This document shows positions 30,630 to 40,984 of a DNA stretch of 64,000 nt, in pieces. Location: NCBI GenBank assembly GCA_050084515.1, contig CM114272.1, positions 13,268,001 to 13,332,000 of the forward strand, read 5' to 3'. The DNA comes from Blasia pusilla. Its lineage: Eukaryota; Marchantiophyta; Marchantiopsida; Blasiales. Position 1 is the first letter of the stretch, and the number at the start of each line of letters is the position of its first letter. The position numbers and the translations under genes were made by a program. The notes beneath the pieces are model-generated. The model worked only from the letters and a program-made list of their open reading frames with translations, did no database searches and was not told the DNA's origin.

Positions 30630-33600
30630 GGCTTACTAAAAGGAAAGACTCCAAATCAGTAGGAGAAGACGCTTCTCCTGATCACTCCTTGGTTTTTTAT
30701 CCCAATTACCATCCTGATATAGAAGCTATGGAGTCCAGTAGCGACGAGGATGCACCATTGCCAACTCAAGTAAGAACTACTTCCAACTATCCTTGTCTAT
30801 TTTAAGAGCAAATTGAACACAATATATGCTTCGATTCATGCTTTGGTGAAAACACGTTTTGAATATGCCACTTTGGAAACAAACAGATGTACATGTTGGT
30901 GGATCTCATAAAAAAAACTGTCCTATTGGGATCCTTCTTCTCCACATGTCTCTGAAAGTCAAGAACCTCCAAACCAGAATGTTGCCCCTAGAAGCAACAA
31001 CATATCAGTTGGGTATCCATCCCAGGTTTGGTCACCATGGAATCCTCAAGCTGCTGGTTGTACCAACCAGAAGCAACTACCTATGATATGGTGCAAGGAC
31101 TATTAAATATGCTCAATATGTCAAACCAACAACCATGGGGTGCTAACACACCAACCCACCAGGCCCAACCAACTTGGCCAATAGTAAGTCTTTTGAAGGA
31201 TGGAGAAGTAGGCATGTAGTTTGATCAAAATATTTCATAGGAAAATTATAGAATCATCCTTTGTGTTCATTAGGTTTCATGAAGCTTTGTGAATTGGGGG
31301 TTCAACTTCTTGATTGATATTAATTTTACTTCATTGGAGAATTTTTTTTACAAGTGTAGGCTGAGACTTCAAACATGCAGCAATCATGGACTCAACTTGA
31401 CATAGGGGGCAACCAAAATTTCCAAATTTCCCGGGTACATCCAATGCATGGTCAAAATGGTATGAACAGTAGTAGTTTCCCATGTTCTTCCCAAGGTGGA
31501 CCTGTTGTAAAGGGTTTATCCACAACACCATTTCCATCAAGTACCCATGTTGATCCTGACATTGGATGTTATTGTGGATCCATGAGTAGGAGCCAATCAT
31601 ACGTGATGCCAACTGATTCATTGACCACGGCAAAGAGTAGTGGTATGTAAATTATGCCATTATTCCACCAACTTTGCTTTTCTATTGGATTGCAGATTAT
31701 TGTTCATTGTGATTTCTCATTGTTCTTACTATTGATTGTATGTAACATTGTAACTAACGAGTGAGCTCTTAAACATGTCTTTTACAGATCTTGAGCCAAA
31801 GAAATCTAAAGTAGGCTCTCATCGAACTTAGCGTGATATTTGGAACAAAGAATCCAAGCAGCGGTTGGACTAGAACATGAAACCTAAGTGTGAGTTACTT
31901 GAAACATGGTGGGCAAACCCAGACGCTCCTGGATATGAGCGTTGGTTGGCAGATGTGAAGGTATGGGCACTACGTTTCTTGGATATATCTTGTGTCAAAA
32001 TAGATAAACAAGATCTTATTGGGATGGAAGCAATAAGAAATCACATGGATGAGGCATAGGAATATGTAGGAGCAGCAAATTTATCTAATGAGTGCTTAAG
32101 GAAGAAGATAACTTCTTTATAGAAGACTGAATGTTTTATGTTCAAGACTTATTGGATTAACCAAGGAAGTCATCGTGCGGTGCCATGCCACGTTGATGTT
32201 CGAGAGCCTGAATGGACACGATTGGTAGACTATTGGCCTCCTGAATCAACCAAGTCCAAGGCTGAAACAATGAGATTTGCACGGTCCAAAGTGGAGGCAA
32301 TGGATCGTAGAGGACGATCAGGGCAACAAGGAGAGTCATCTGGAGATGTAAGATAATATATTTTCCTTTTGATTGGAGTATTGGAATCCCCCTTATTTTA
32401 CTTGTTTGCCACCACCCTGGTTCCCGCGATTCGTTGGTATGCTTTATTGACTCGATCGGTTGTTTGCTCATTGAAGCCACCCGTTGTGAAGCTTGCATCT
32501 ACAGTGGACAACGATGTGACATCCAAGCTAGAAAAAGTAGAGGATCGGAGGGGACAAGAGCTATCACTAGTACGAGAACAACTTTCTACTTTGATGGAGA
32601 TGGTTGGTCAACTCACAGGGAAGGAACCCAATTTCTCAAAAATTGGGAATAATAATCCTTCAATTTCCACCACACCCAATGAAAACAGAACAATAAGTTC
32701 CCAACGAGTTATTGGTTAGAGTATATTGTTTGAAAAATAAAAGTTTATAAACCTATTGTAGCCCTTTCTTGAGCCGAGTTTTCGTGCATGGAGGTTCAAT
32801 ATGGATATATTTTACTTTGTAGAGCATGCAGCATGAAAAAAAAATTACTGCCATACATAGTAGGCACCAAGCAAGTTATACTTATCTTTGTATGCTTTGA
32901 AAATATACCTGGTTGGAGAACAGACAAAATAGATACGAGTCAAGTGGAGACAGCCAAGCCCCAAATCGATCAGATTTCTGTATTGAACAAAAGGAAGGGT
33001 TGCACAATTGAACCTTCTACTTCTTCATGTAAGAAGGATGTACCAATGAAAAAGGGTAAGGTATCCTTGTGTGTTTTTAAAATCTTTTCTTCCATTCATC
33101 TTTGCTTTTGGGGTAATGTTGACAGCTTGGTAGAAGTGATTATTGATCCCATATCATCGATTCCATTGTTACCAGATTCTGAAGAGTTTCATAGTGAAGA
33201 TCTTACTCCAATGGTTGGTGTCAAGGACTTTCCTTCACCCTTGAAGAAGAAACTCAAAACAAAGGTGTTGGTCGAGGCCTCTAGTGATGGACATGAGAGC
33301 GAACCAAGATCAAGCGATGTCAAAAATAAAATTAAAGTAATTCCTTTCACATCTTTTCATCTTTGATTAGAATCCTTGATGCAATGATTGTTATTATTTT
33401 GGACTGATATCAAATTTTGAGGTCTTGACGTTCACATGGAAATTGCCACTAACAGGATGGTCGTTCACGAAGGTTAGTGACCATATCATTACACATACCA
33501 TTTCCTAATTTCCTAATCGCTATGATTTTCCACCTTTTGTTGCATCAGTTGCAAGTTGGGGATGAGGTTTCATTCACAAAGCCAAAGAGGAGTAGGGAGA

Positions 33601-33836
33601 TCTTGGCCTATGGCATGGTGACAGGGCTGGCAAGCCAAGATACTTTCCATAATAAACTTATTCCCTTGGGTATGGTTAGAGTGAACCTGCAAACAATTTT
33701 AATGGGAGATCACAAGTTATGTGTGCCAAACTATGAAGATGATCCACCGCAATTGGTCCTAAAAGATGCATTAGGGTCCTCTATGCTATGGTCAGAGATA
33801 AATCTAAAAAGAAGGGATATAACTATAGGAAAATAG
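30630..33836 (+). pseudogene. TNPA / Transposase_24-like gene of CACTA 2
   Basis: Plausible exons with GT-AG borders: ending 30769, 31360-31642, 31788-32347, 32505-32719 and 33549-33836, plus a less certain one near 32940-33340. The 31788-32347 exon holds VDVREPEWTRLVDYWPPEST followed by KSKAETMRFARSKV, the Transposase_24 (Ptta/En/Spm) pattern, where xxxWxxLVxYWxSxxxxxxSxxNxxNRxK is typical. The 32505 exon is a coiled-coil-like segment (REQLSTLMEMVGQLTGKE). The last exon holds EILAYGMVTGL and LKDALGSSMLWSEINL, matching the C-terminal block of these proteins (AxGxV...ExxAxAxGxxIAWPxxLV). TNPA-type proteins bind subterminal repeats and help transposition. In-frame TAG codons near 31829 and 31871 mean this copy is probably dead. 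Confidence 0.65.
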
Positions 33837-34214
33837 AGAATACCAATCCTCCAAGTACTTAGTGACACTTCAGAAAATTATGATCTAATCTTGTGTGTAG
33901 GATCACTGCCAAATATTTTTTGATATACTTGGCATTGGTAACTATGTCCATATTTGTTTTGTTTAAATGGAAACTATCTACCTATTCTCTTTTTTTCCAC
34001 GCGCATCATTATGTCTCTTATATTTGTTCTTTGATTTCTTGTATACTTTTCTCTCTCTATTCAAAATCTTCTTCTGTGCACATAATTGTTTCCAAGAGTT
34101 ACTACAATTTGATTTTCTCTTATTTAACTCATCCATGAAGAGTAGAGGCTCATTATTAAATTTTTCCTAAGCACTAACAATTTCTTGTTATTATATGTTA
34201 TTTGTGTCACAATG
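33837..34214. other. AT-rich spacer after the TNPA-like gene
   Basis: Probably 3' untranslated and element DNA. A CACTA preceded by AAG occurs at 34169-34176, the same 3 bases that follow the CACTA terminus at 35480. Confidence 0.4.
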
Positions 34215-35470
34215 CTTTTTGGCTTCATATGGGTCCATATATACAACTGACTCATTTTAGTCATGGATTAATATTATACCATGGCTACTAGCAGCACTTC
34301 ATGATTTTGACTAAGTTATAGTCGTGCTATGCCAAGTGAAATTGACTTGCTAAGTCATGAATTTTGATGCAATTTGATCTTCCATAATTATTTAATTTCC
34401 TTCAGGCACATATGTTGCAATTGCAGGTGACTCTTTAAGACACTCATTGAACATATGACTCTTCAATTTGTAAAATGATAAATGCATGAGTCCCTTAGTC
34501 ATGATTTGGCCATGAGCACTTTAGGAATGACTTCCTTAGTGATGATGATTGAACAAGACTCGTGGGATATGATTAAACATGACTAGTGTAGTCATACATT
34601 TAAAAGTAAAATTGGAATTTGTTATCTTCACACATCCAAAGAATTACACTCTACATTGTTTTCATGACTAGATATCGATCTCCACGATCATGTGAATAAG
34701 GTAATATGAAAGTCGTAGTCATTAGATTGTGACTATAAAGTCACTTAATTTGTCACCCTATCAATGACATCCTATGACTCCCTCAGTCACCTACCATACT
34801 ATGAGCATAATTGATATGACTGAAACAGTAACATGACTTCGCTTGATGAGTCATTATGATTCTTTTAGCTTCCCTATTCAAATAATTAACATGTACAATA
34901 CTTTCACGACTAATTGAGTAATTTAATATGACTACTAATGTCATTAAGTTATGATCATAGTCACACTATCCATGATATTCTATGACTCCCTAAGTCACCA
35001 ACTATGCTATGATCATGACTCAAATAGGAATATGACATGACTTAAGAAGTCATTAAGTATTTTCCAATATTCGAATTCACATGTGTCACATAAGGATTGA
35101 GATCTCCAAATGTGACATAGCATATGTCTATTTTTTACTCAAACCATTTATTTTGTCATTTGTTCATGTCATCAAGATGATGTGGCACCTATAAATCATG
35201 ACTGAAACCTATATTCTTATCTTTAGTACATGTCAGCTTGACCTTCTTAAGCTTACATGGACTTGCTCAATCATGGTTTTATGACTGCATAATATTATTC
35301 ATCAAGAAAATTTAATAATTATTCCACATCATTCACCATCTCAGTCACGCTTTATATAGAATGTTTCATGACTATACTTTTTGACTTTATAAGTCAGTAG
35401 TGATACAAAGTCATGATATGTAATATATGACTCTGGTTAGTCATATATCATAGTCATGAAATCTTCATTT
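34215..35470. repeat. Subterminal array of AGTCA/TGACT motifs
   Basis: A hand count gives about 37 copies of AGTCA or TGACT in about 1.25 kb, where 2-3 are expected by chance. Many occur as opposed pairs 5-15 bp apart (TGACT...AGTCA). The array ends at the CACTA terminus, so it is the likely binding region for the element's TNPA-like protein. Confidence 0.85.
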
Positions 35471-35480
35471 CCTTCTAGTG
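35461..35480 (-). repeat. CACTA 2 right terminus
   Basis: The minus strand reads CACTAGAAGGAAATGAAGAT inward from 35480. The terminus abuts copia Gag coding sequence, indicating insertion into an older copia element. Confidence 0.65.
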
Positions 35481-35700
35481 AAGACTTAAAATTTTTTTAC
35501 TAACAACTCTCAAATCGATGTCCTCCCACTCTATAGCAGTCTTGTCTGTAGGTCTATTTTCCAACGCCTTGTGAAGTCCTTCCTGAACCAGCAAGTCTCT
35601 CACCTTCAATTGCCACAACCCGAATTTTTTTCCCATCAAATTTCTCCACATCAAACTTCGCATTGGAATTCTTTCCTGCTATTGCAAAATTTCCTAACCT
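35481..35700 (-). pseudogene. Copia Gag N-terminal fragment (family B)
   Basis: The minus strand encodes NAKFDVEKFDGK, then after a frameshift FGLWQLKVRDLLVQEGLHKA, LENRPTDKTAIEW and EDIDLRV. This is the classic start of plant copia Gag (KFExxKFDGxNFxLWQxxVxDLLxQQGLxKAL). Gag begins just inside the primer site at 35703-35715 and is cut at 35480 by the CACTA 2 terminus. The frameshift at the DGK segment makes it defective. Confidence 0.85.
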
Positions 35701-35702
35701 AC

Positions 35703-35715
35703 GCTTTGATACCAA
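35703..35715 (-). other. Copia primer-binding site (family B)
   Basis: The minus strand reads TTGGTATCAAAGC, one substitution from the initiator-Met site TGGTATCAGAGC, one base inside the LTR edge. Confidence 0.75.
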
Positions 35716-35716
35716 T

Positions 35717-35910
35717 TGTTGGAAGAAATTGGACAATCACTCATATGAATCACACGAGATATACGTGGTTCACTTCCCATGCAAAAGCTATATCCGTGAT
35801 CAAACACTCTCAAGTCGCTTTACTGAAATCTACATACATTGTTCATTGCGAGCTCTCCAAGACTCCCTCTCAAGCCTAAAGCCGTGCACGCATTATAACA
35901 ATGAATCCCT
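35717..35910 (-). repeat. Copia LTR (family B) next to gag
   Basis: The LTR 3' edge on the minus strand is at 35717 (CCAACA). It aligns with 15494-15690. The far end could not be fixed; similarity to the other copy fades near 35910. Confidence 0.8.
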
Positions 35911-36330
35911 CGTTCGCTACCCCCTAGGTCCCTCCACCGCGGTGGTCATAGATGGTGAGCAAGCTTGCCTTTCAGGGATCTTCATGATAGAAGATAGAAT
36001 TCTAGACACATAGGCAACAAGGTTTTTGGTTGAATGCTAGACAAGCATGTTGAACTTCCAATTGCCTCCAAGTGCCCAACTCTCTCACCCTTGCCGATGC
36101 TCGCAAGTGGTAATTGTCTAAATCTTGGTCATCTTCCAATTCTATATCATGATCACGAAGGATCCAAAGGTCATTACGAATAATCACAAATTTGTGCAAC
36201 CTTGCACAACATGTGATTCATTTCACCAATCTATGATTGCATTGCGGATTATTCAATTGAATCCGTATTTCTGGAAGAGAATGCCATCGCGATTTCAAGA
36301 CATCTATACAATGCTCATTCACTACTCTAT
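35911..36330. other. Gap, probably more LTR or flanking sequence
   Basis: No gene recognised. It may contain the remainder of the copia LTR. Confidence 0.35.
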
Positions 36331-37096
36331 CGTGCGCATACACATCGCTACACAACATACATCGCTGTCACCGAACACACACACAGACACGCACGATCCC
36401 ATGCTAACTCATGGAATCCAAACAACGAGACAAGAAGTACTAAAATATCTCCAATCAAAGTAAGATCCAATCTCTACACCATCTCACACCATAGCTCTCA
36501 AAGGTGTGCACTCTCTCTAATGTCAAACCAAACCCACTCTCCTAATGAGAGTCTTGGATTACACTCACAAGGCAAGGGACCATAGTTTTGCCGCCTTATG
36601 CCAAGAGGTTCAACAAAGATAGAATCAGCTCTCAAGCTCTCTCTCCTTGAGGTATACCCCTCCCCTCTCCCAAGCTCTCTCCATGGTAACCTATTCTCCC
36701 AAGTCACATCCTTGGCTCTTAACCTGATGTAGGAGGTCAAGGGCCACTTAATAAAAATAGAAAGTTGATCATATACTCAAAATGGTACTTACTTGAAATA
36801 GCAAGTTCCTCAATATGGCTCCAAATGAGCCGAAACGAAAGGGAAACCTGCTCTCTCAGGTTTCTCAGGGCCTCAACAGGTCATCCTCGACCTACTGAGC
36901 ATGTCCTCCACTACTCACAAAGGCGCTCTACTACATCTAACCGATCCATCCTAAAAGACCTCACAGTTGTCGTGCGCATACACATTGCTACACAAGATAC
37001 ATGGCTGTCACCGAACATACACACACAAACACGCACGATCCCATGCTAACTCATGACATCCAAACAATGAGACAAGAAGTACTAAAATATCTCCAA
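36331..37096. repeat. 127-bp direct repeat pair, probably gypsy LTR fragments
   Basis: 36331-36457 and 36969-37096 match closely, including CGTGCGCATACACAT, GGCTGTCACCGAACA (with variation), CACGCACGATCCCATGCTAA and ACAAGAAGTACTAAAATATC. The right copy is followed by CGCCCCCGTAGC, which on the minus strand is a G-rich tract just before the repeat. This fits the polypurine tract and 3' LTR start of the minus-strand gypsy at 37285-39529. The left copy has different flanks. A related stretch to 36880-36960 occurs at about 47760-47835. Confidence 0.65.
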
Positions 37097-37284
37097 TCGC
37101 CCCCGTAGCAGGTGGTTAGGTCCCTCTAACTCCAGACAGCCATCTATCCCTATCTACCATGAGATACATCTCTCTGCCACTAAGAGCAAGAAAGGTCGGG
37201 TGCTCATGTGGCCCCATCGTTAGTCGTCTTTTTGTCATCCATGTAACAGAAAAAGTCGGAATCGAAACCTACCTAGTATCTCCT

Positions 37285-37527
37285 CTATGTACATCTGGGA
37301 CACATCCATTGTCCTCGAGGAACCCTAGTGAGAGGTGGCGTTAGACATGCCATATGCCAACCTCTCGAACATCCATGACAAACTAGCATCGTGGCCGCAC
37401 CACGGGCAAAACCACACAACTTACAACAATAGCGTGCAGGAACTACTGCTAAGCTCGGATCTACCATCAATGTTAGGAAGGTGACATGGCGCACAATTAC
37501 GCATATGGTCCTTCCATACCATACCAT
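37285..37527 (-). pseudogene. PHD finger at the C-terminus of gypsy 1 integrase
   Basis: The minus strand reads YCCKLCGFARG, MLVCHGCSRGWHMACL, then RGQWMCPRC and a stop. All eight zinc ligands of a C4HC3 PHD finger are present with usual spacing, and the Trp before the penultimate Cys is there. PHD fingers read histone H3 tails. It follows the conserved end of the integrase (NCAPCHLPNID) after one frameshift, so it was the C-terminal module of the polyprotein, where chromoviruses carry a chromodomain. Confidence 0.75.
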
Positions 37528-38610
37528 CGCGTCCCTCTAGCAAGAGAACACCGGATGGCAAAGCGTCACGCATTCTCATAATAGTGCGCCCTGTAGTCAC
37601 ATCCAATGACGTTGGTGCCATTTGCTGCAAGTAGACATAATCTCCCTAATTAAACCTCCGGATAGTTGGTCGATAATCACCACCACCAATAGTCGCATAT
37701 CTCAACGTATCCCGATGTTGCGCAATCGCCAAGTTCTTGAACGCCATGGGCATCTCTCTCCAAAACAACTCAGCCCTCTTAGAACATGCTCGCATCCATG
37801 CATCTGGGTCATCAAGGTCCACCACCTCACTTGCATCTCGACGAATGGCCGCAGGTAAATCTGGCTCTCGGCCATAAAGTAGCAAGTATGGTGAAAAAGA
37901 CGCAAAGGATGCCTACCTGCTGAACCTGTATCCCATCGCCAACCAGGGCAACTGGAGGTCCCAATCTCCTAGGTGACCTCTCTGCAAGCCATACTTATGT
38001 AAACCCCTCTTCACCGTCTGCACAACTCTCTCCGCTAATCCATCCACCTCGAGATGATCTCGCGAAGTCGTGTAGTGGTCGATCAGCGGCTCATCACACA
38101 AGGCCTCGAACTCACCGCAAAACGCGGTACCCTGGTCTGTCAAAACCTCAGCCGGTGCACCATAATGACTCAACACTCTGTCAAGGAAGGCATAAGCTAC
38201 TCCCTCACTGGCTTTGTCAGGCAATGCAACCAACTCAATCCACTTCGAGAAGCGCTCGACTATCACCAACACATAACGACTGTGATGCTCCATCAAAGGC
38301 AAAGGTCCTGCAAAATCCAAACTCCATCTATACCCTAAGCCCATGATGGTAATGGATGCAACTGTGGAGTCGGAGCATTGAACGATGCTTGGACCCGATC
38401 ACACACCATGCATCTGGCAACAAACTGATGAATGTCAGTCTGCATGCCTCGCCACCAATATTGAATCTAGAGCAAGTTGTACGTCCGCTTCATCCCAAAG
38501 TGACCCAACTCTTCGTGGGCATGCTGCACTAGTCGTGCTCTCTGCAAAGGATGCGGAACTATGCGTACTCTACCATCCTCCCAAACCCTCAAAACAGGTG
38601 TCCCCACCGA
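37528..38610 (-). pseudogene. Integrase of gypsy 1
   Basis: Minus-strand order: the zinc domain HAHEELGHFGMKRTYNLL followed by ARCMVCDR (HHCC), with a TAG right after NLL at about 38468; the core with SLDFAGPLP (first Asp), VLTDQGTAFCGEFEALC (second Asp) and DGLAERVVQTVKRGL (Glu), so D,D,E are intact; then LLLYGREPDLP, and a C-terminal region GDYRPTIRRFN and LPSGVLLLEGRDG ending NCAPCHLPNID. Frame changes occur at about 38343, 37905 and 37640. Integrase joins the element cDNA to host DNA. This copy cannot do so. Confidence 0.85.
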
Positions 38611-38879
38611 ACGGAACCGTCTGGCCGTTGTAGAATCTGATCCTGCTCTCTAGCACCCATAGTGCTCGCAACGCTGCGAGTACGAAGGTACTCCAAGACT
38701 ACTCCATCATCATGAATATCTCGGCCACTTGTCATCTCCTCACTGGCCTCGGGATCCAAGGTCTCTCCACTAGACCTCGCCATCGGAGTCTCCACACTCT
38801 GGCTCTCCGTAGCCAACATGCCTAAATAGGCTGACGCGTACCATCCTAGCACTAACTCCTCATCACTCTCTCCATGCCA

Positions 38880-39323
38880 TCAAGCTCCAGTCGTATCTCG
38901 CTGACTCACGCGTGGGTTACAACTCAACCCATCTACATCTTGGTTGAGCATCCCATGTATATGTGCCACCTGAAAATCATACTCCTGCAACAACAGAGCC
39001 CATCTCGCAAGCTTCCCTGTAAGCTTGTCGGACTCCATCAACCACTTCAGTGGTTGATGATTAGTGATGATGGTAAAGGGGTTGCCGAATAAGTAACACC
39101 TGAAATACGCGACAGCCCACACCGCATCCAAGCAATCACCCTCATATGAGCTGTACTTTGCCTCTGTAGCATTTTTTGAGCGGCTAGCGTAAGCCACCAC
39201 GAACTCTCTACCCTCATCATCATGCTCGGTGAGCACCGCTCCAAGCCCCAACATGCCCCAATCTGTGTGAAACTTGAAAGGACGCCCCAAGATGGGCGCG
39301 GACGTCAACCTGTCCTTGAGCAA
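38880..39323 (-). pseudogene. RNase H of gypsy 1
   Basis: A 147-residue minus-strand frame: FHTDWGMLGLGAVLTE (first Asp; the usual TDAS is TDWG), VVAYASRSKNATEAKYSSYE (with the conserved Glu), WLMESDKLTGKLARWALLLQ and VAHIHGMLNQDVDGLSC. It matches the RT-linked RNase H of Ty3/gypsy, which degrades the RNA template. It ends at a stop before the linker to the integrase; Cys replaces the usual Arg/Ser after the DxLSR motif. Confidence 0.85.
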
Positions 39324-39334
39324 CTGAAATGCTC

Positions 39335-39529
39335 GCTCCTACTCATCCCCCTAGTGCCACTCGTGATGCACCTTGGTCATCAAGGTCAGCGACTTCACAA
39401 TCGAATTCAATCCCTTGACGTACCGTGGATAGAAGTTCGCCAATCCCATGAATGCGCGAACACGGCTCACATCTGTAGGGCGTGGAATGCGTGAGATAGC
39501 CTCTACCTTTTTCTGTTGAACACCAAGGC
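39335..39529 (-). pseudogene. Reverse transcriptase thumb remnant of gypsy 1
   Basis: The minus strand encodes GVQQKKVEAISRIPRPTDVS, then RVRAFMGLANFYPRYVKG, the C-terminal RT/connection block (KVxAIxxxPxPxxxxxxRxFLGLxxYYRRFIxxF). The catalytic palm is missing: the frame meets the LTR of element 2 at 39530. Confidence 0.8.
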
Positions 39530-40560
39530 AGTCGCAACCCTCATTACCAAACAACACCAAATACGCGCCAAGCGAAACATCAGAACTCAAAGGAACTCAC
39601 GTTGCGAGGTTTGCGCTTTGGAGAGGCGTTTGGAAGAGTCTCTTGGAAAAGTCTAAGAGACGAAACGCGGAACAGAGTTGTGTGTTTCATGCGTTAGTGG
39701 TCGCGACCAGGAAACCTAGACCAAACGCGAGCCGAGACTTGAGGTGAGTTGAGTCTTGGGAGGTTGGTTGCCAAAGAGGTGAGAACCAGTTTGGAACACG
39801 ACTAGCGTTTGGGAGAATCTGACTGTGTTTAGGACCATAACGTTGAGCTCCGAGATGCATTCGGGACATGTAAGGGCGAGTTGGAAAGCTGATCTTGAGA
39901 CGCTTCCAACGCACTAAAGATCTCAGAAAACGCATAAGTACAGGCTGAGATATTGGCTGAAAACAATTCAGAAAGCAATCGGGTTGAGGGCCAATTGGAG
40001 AGGCCCGGGTGTCTTTCCCTAAATGTAGGGGGCCCCCGGAGATCCCCGGAAGTATTAGTAAGGGAGGACCCTCTCCGAGATGTCTCGGGAAATGAAACCC
40101 CACTTTGGGCGCCATACGGCGTTTCAGAGGCATGGGATGGAACGGGAGTTTGGCGCGGAAACCCGAAACCCAAACCTGATCCAAGGGAGTGGACTTTGTA
40201 CGCCACACTTGGATTCCAACCCAAGATTCACTTCGTGCGAGTCTTGGTGAGGAACTCATTGGATGTTCATCGGACAGTTGGAACCGCTAGGCGCGAAACG
40301 CCGTTTTAGGTTCTTGAACCGACCAGAAAGTCTGTCCCAAGTCTTTCGAGACTTTCCCGTGTTGGAAACCGCGAAACTAGGAAGGTTGAGCTTGAAGAGA
40401 GTCCGAGACGAGAACTCGGAAAGTAATCCCGCTGATTGATCCAAGACCCGACTAATCAAAGTGCGTGTTTGGATGCAGATCAACGTTGAGAGCGTGACCT
40501 ACTGAACGCACGCTTCCGCAACAAACAAGATTAACGTTCAAGGAGAGTAGGCGCACGACA
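39530..40560 (+). repeat. 5' LTR of chromovirus element 2
   Basis: Starts AGTCGCAACCC (the other copy TGTCGCGACCC) and ends GCGCACGACA. It aligns along its length with 45909-46938. Confidence 0.9.
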
Positions 40561-40562
40561 CG

Positions 40563-40574
40563 TGGTATCAGAGC
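40563..40574 (+). other. Primer-binding site of element 2
   Basis: TGGTATCAGAGC two bases after the LTR CA, complementary to initiator Met tRNA. Confidence 0.9.
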
Positions 40575-40702
40575 AAATCCTTGATGAGCGTGAACTTGGG
40601 GTCGTTGAAGATCTGGACGTTTGGGGAGAGCTCAAGGACCGCGACGCCGAGGAGGAACGCAAGAGGCGAGGAGGAGATCTGAGAAAAGGCGACGACTTGC
40701 AA

Positions 40703-40984
40703 ATGGCGACCAAGGGCGAAGAACCGAAGAAACCGCGAGTCAAAGCAAAGAAGCCAAGAGACGAATCAATGACGGACCGAGAGCCGGAGGTGGAATTTGT
40801 GACTCCCGAAGTGCCGAGTCCCAGACATGAGGATGTTCCAACCAAAAATCTTTCCGCGGGACCTTCGGGTCCAAACTTAAACGATCCGGCCTTTTATATC
40901 CAAATCATGGGATTGATGAAGGTGATGGCGGACCAAATGGCTGAACAGAGCAAGGTGATCTCGGAATTCAAGTCAAGAAGCTAG
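40703..40984 (+). pseudogene. Gag N-terminal part of element 2
   Basis: From ATG 40703 the frame gives a basic, Lys-rich start, an acidic Pro-rich linker and a Met-rich helix (IQIMGLMKVMADQMAEQSK), then stops at TAG 40982-40984. The capsid continues in the next frame from the same point, so a frameshift near 40970-40980 separates the two parts. The frame is open upstream to the primer site, but ATG 40703 is the first good start. Confidence 0.7.

Larger units (their letters stand above)
25677..35480 (+). mobile_element. CACTA (En/Spm) element 2, composite
   Basis: The right end CTTCTAGTG at 35472-35480 is a CACTA terminus (CACTAGAAGG on the minus strand), followed by AAG. AGTCA/TGACT motifs are densely clustered next to it (34215-35470) and again at 25677-25850, as expected of subterminal transposase-binding repeats at both ends. 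A TNPA/Transposase_24-like gene lies between them. No CACTA terminus is visible near 25677, so the left end is degraded or the two clusters belong to different copies. The interval 26.3-29.5 kb does not resemble CACTA coding sequence and may be another insertion. Confidence 0.5.
37285..39529 (-). mobile_element. Ty3/gypsy element 1, pol only, broken
   Basis: The minus strand carries, in order, the end of reverse transcriptase, RNase H, a linker, an integrase with zinc domain and core, an integrase C-terminal region and a PHD finger. The order RT-RH-IN identifies Ty3/gypsy. The left side of RT is lost where chromovirus element 2 begins (39530). Stops and frameshifts occur in every domain. Confidence 0.85.
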
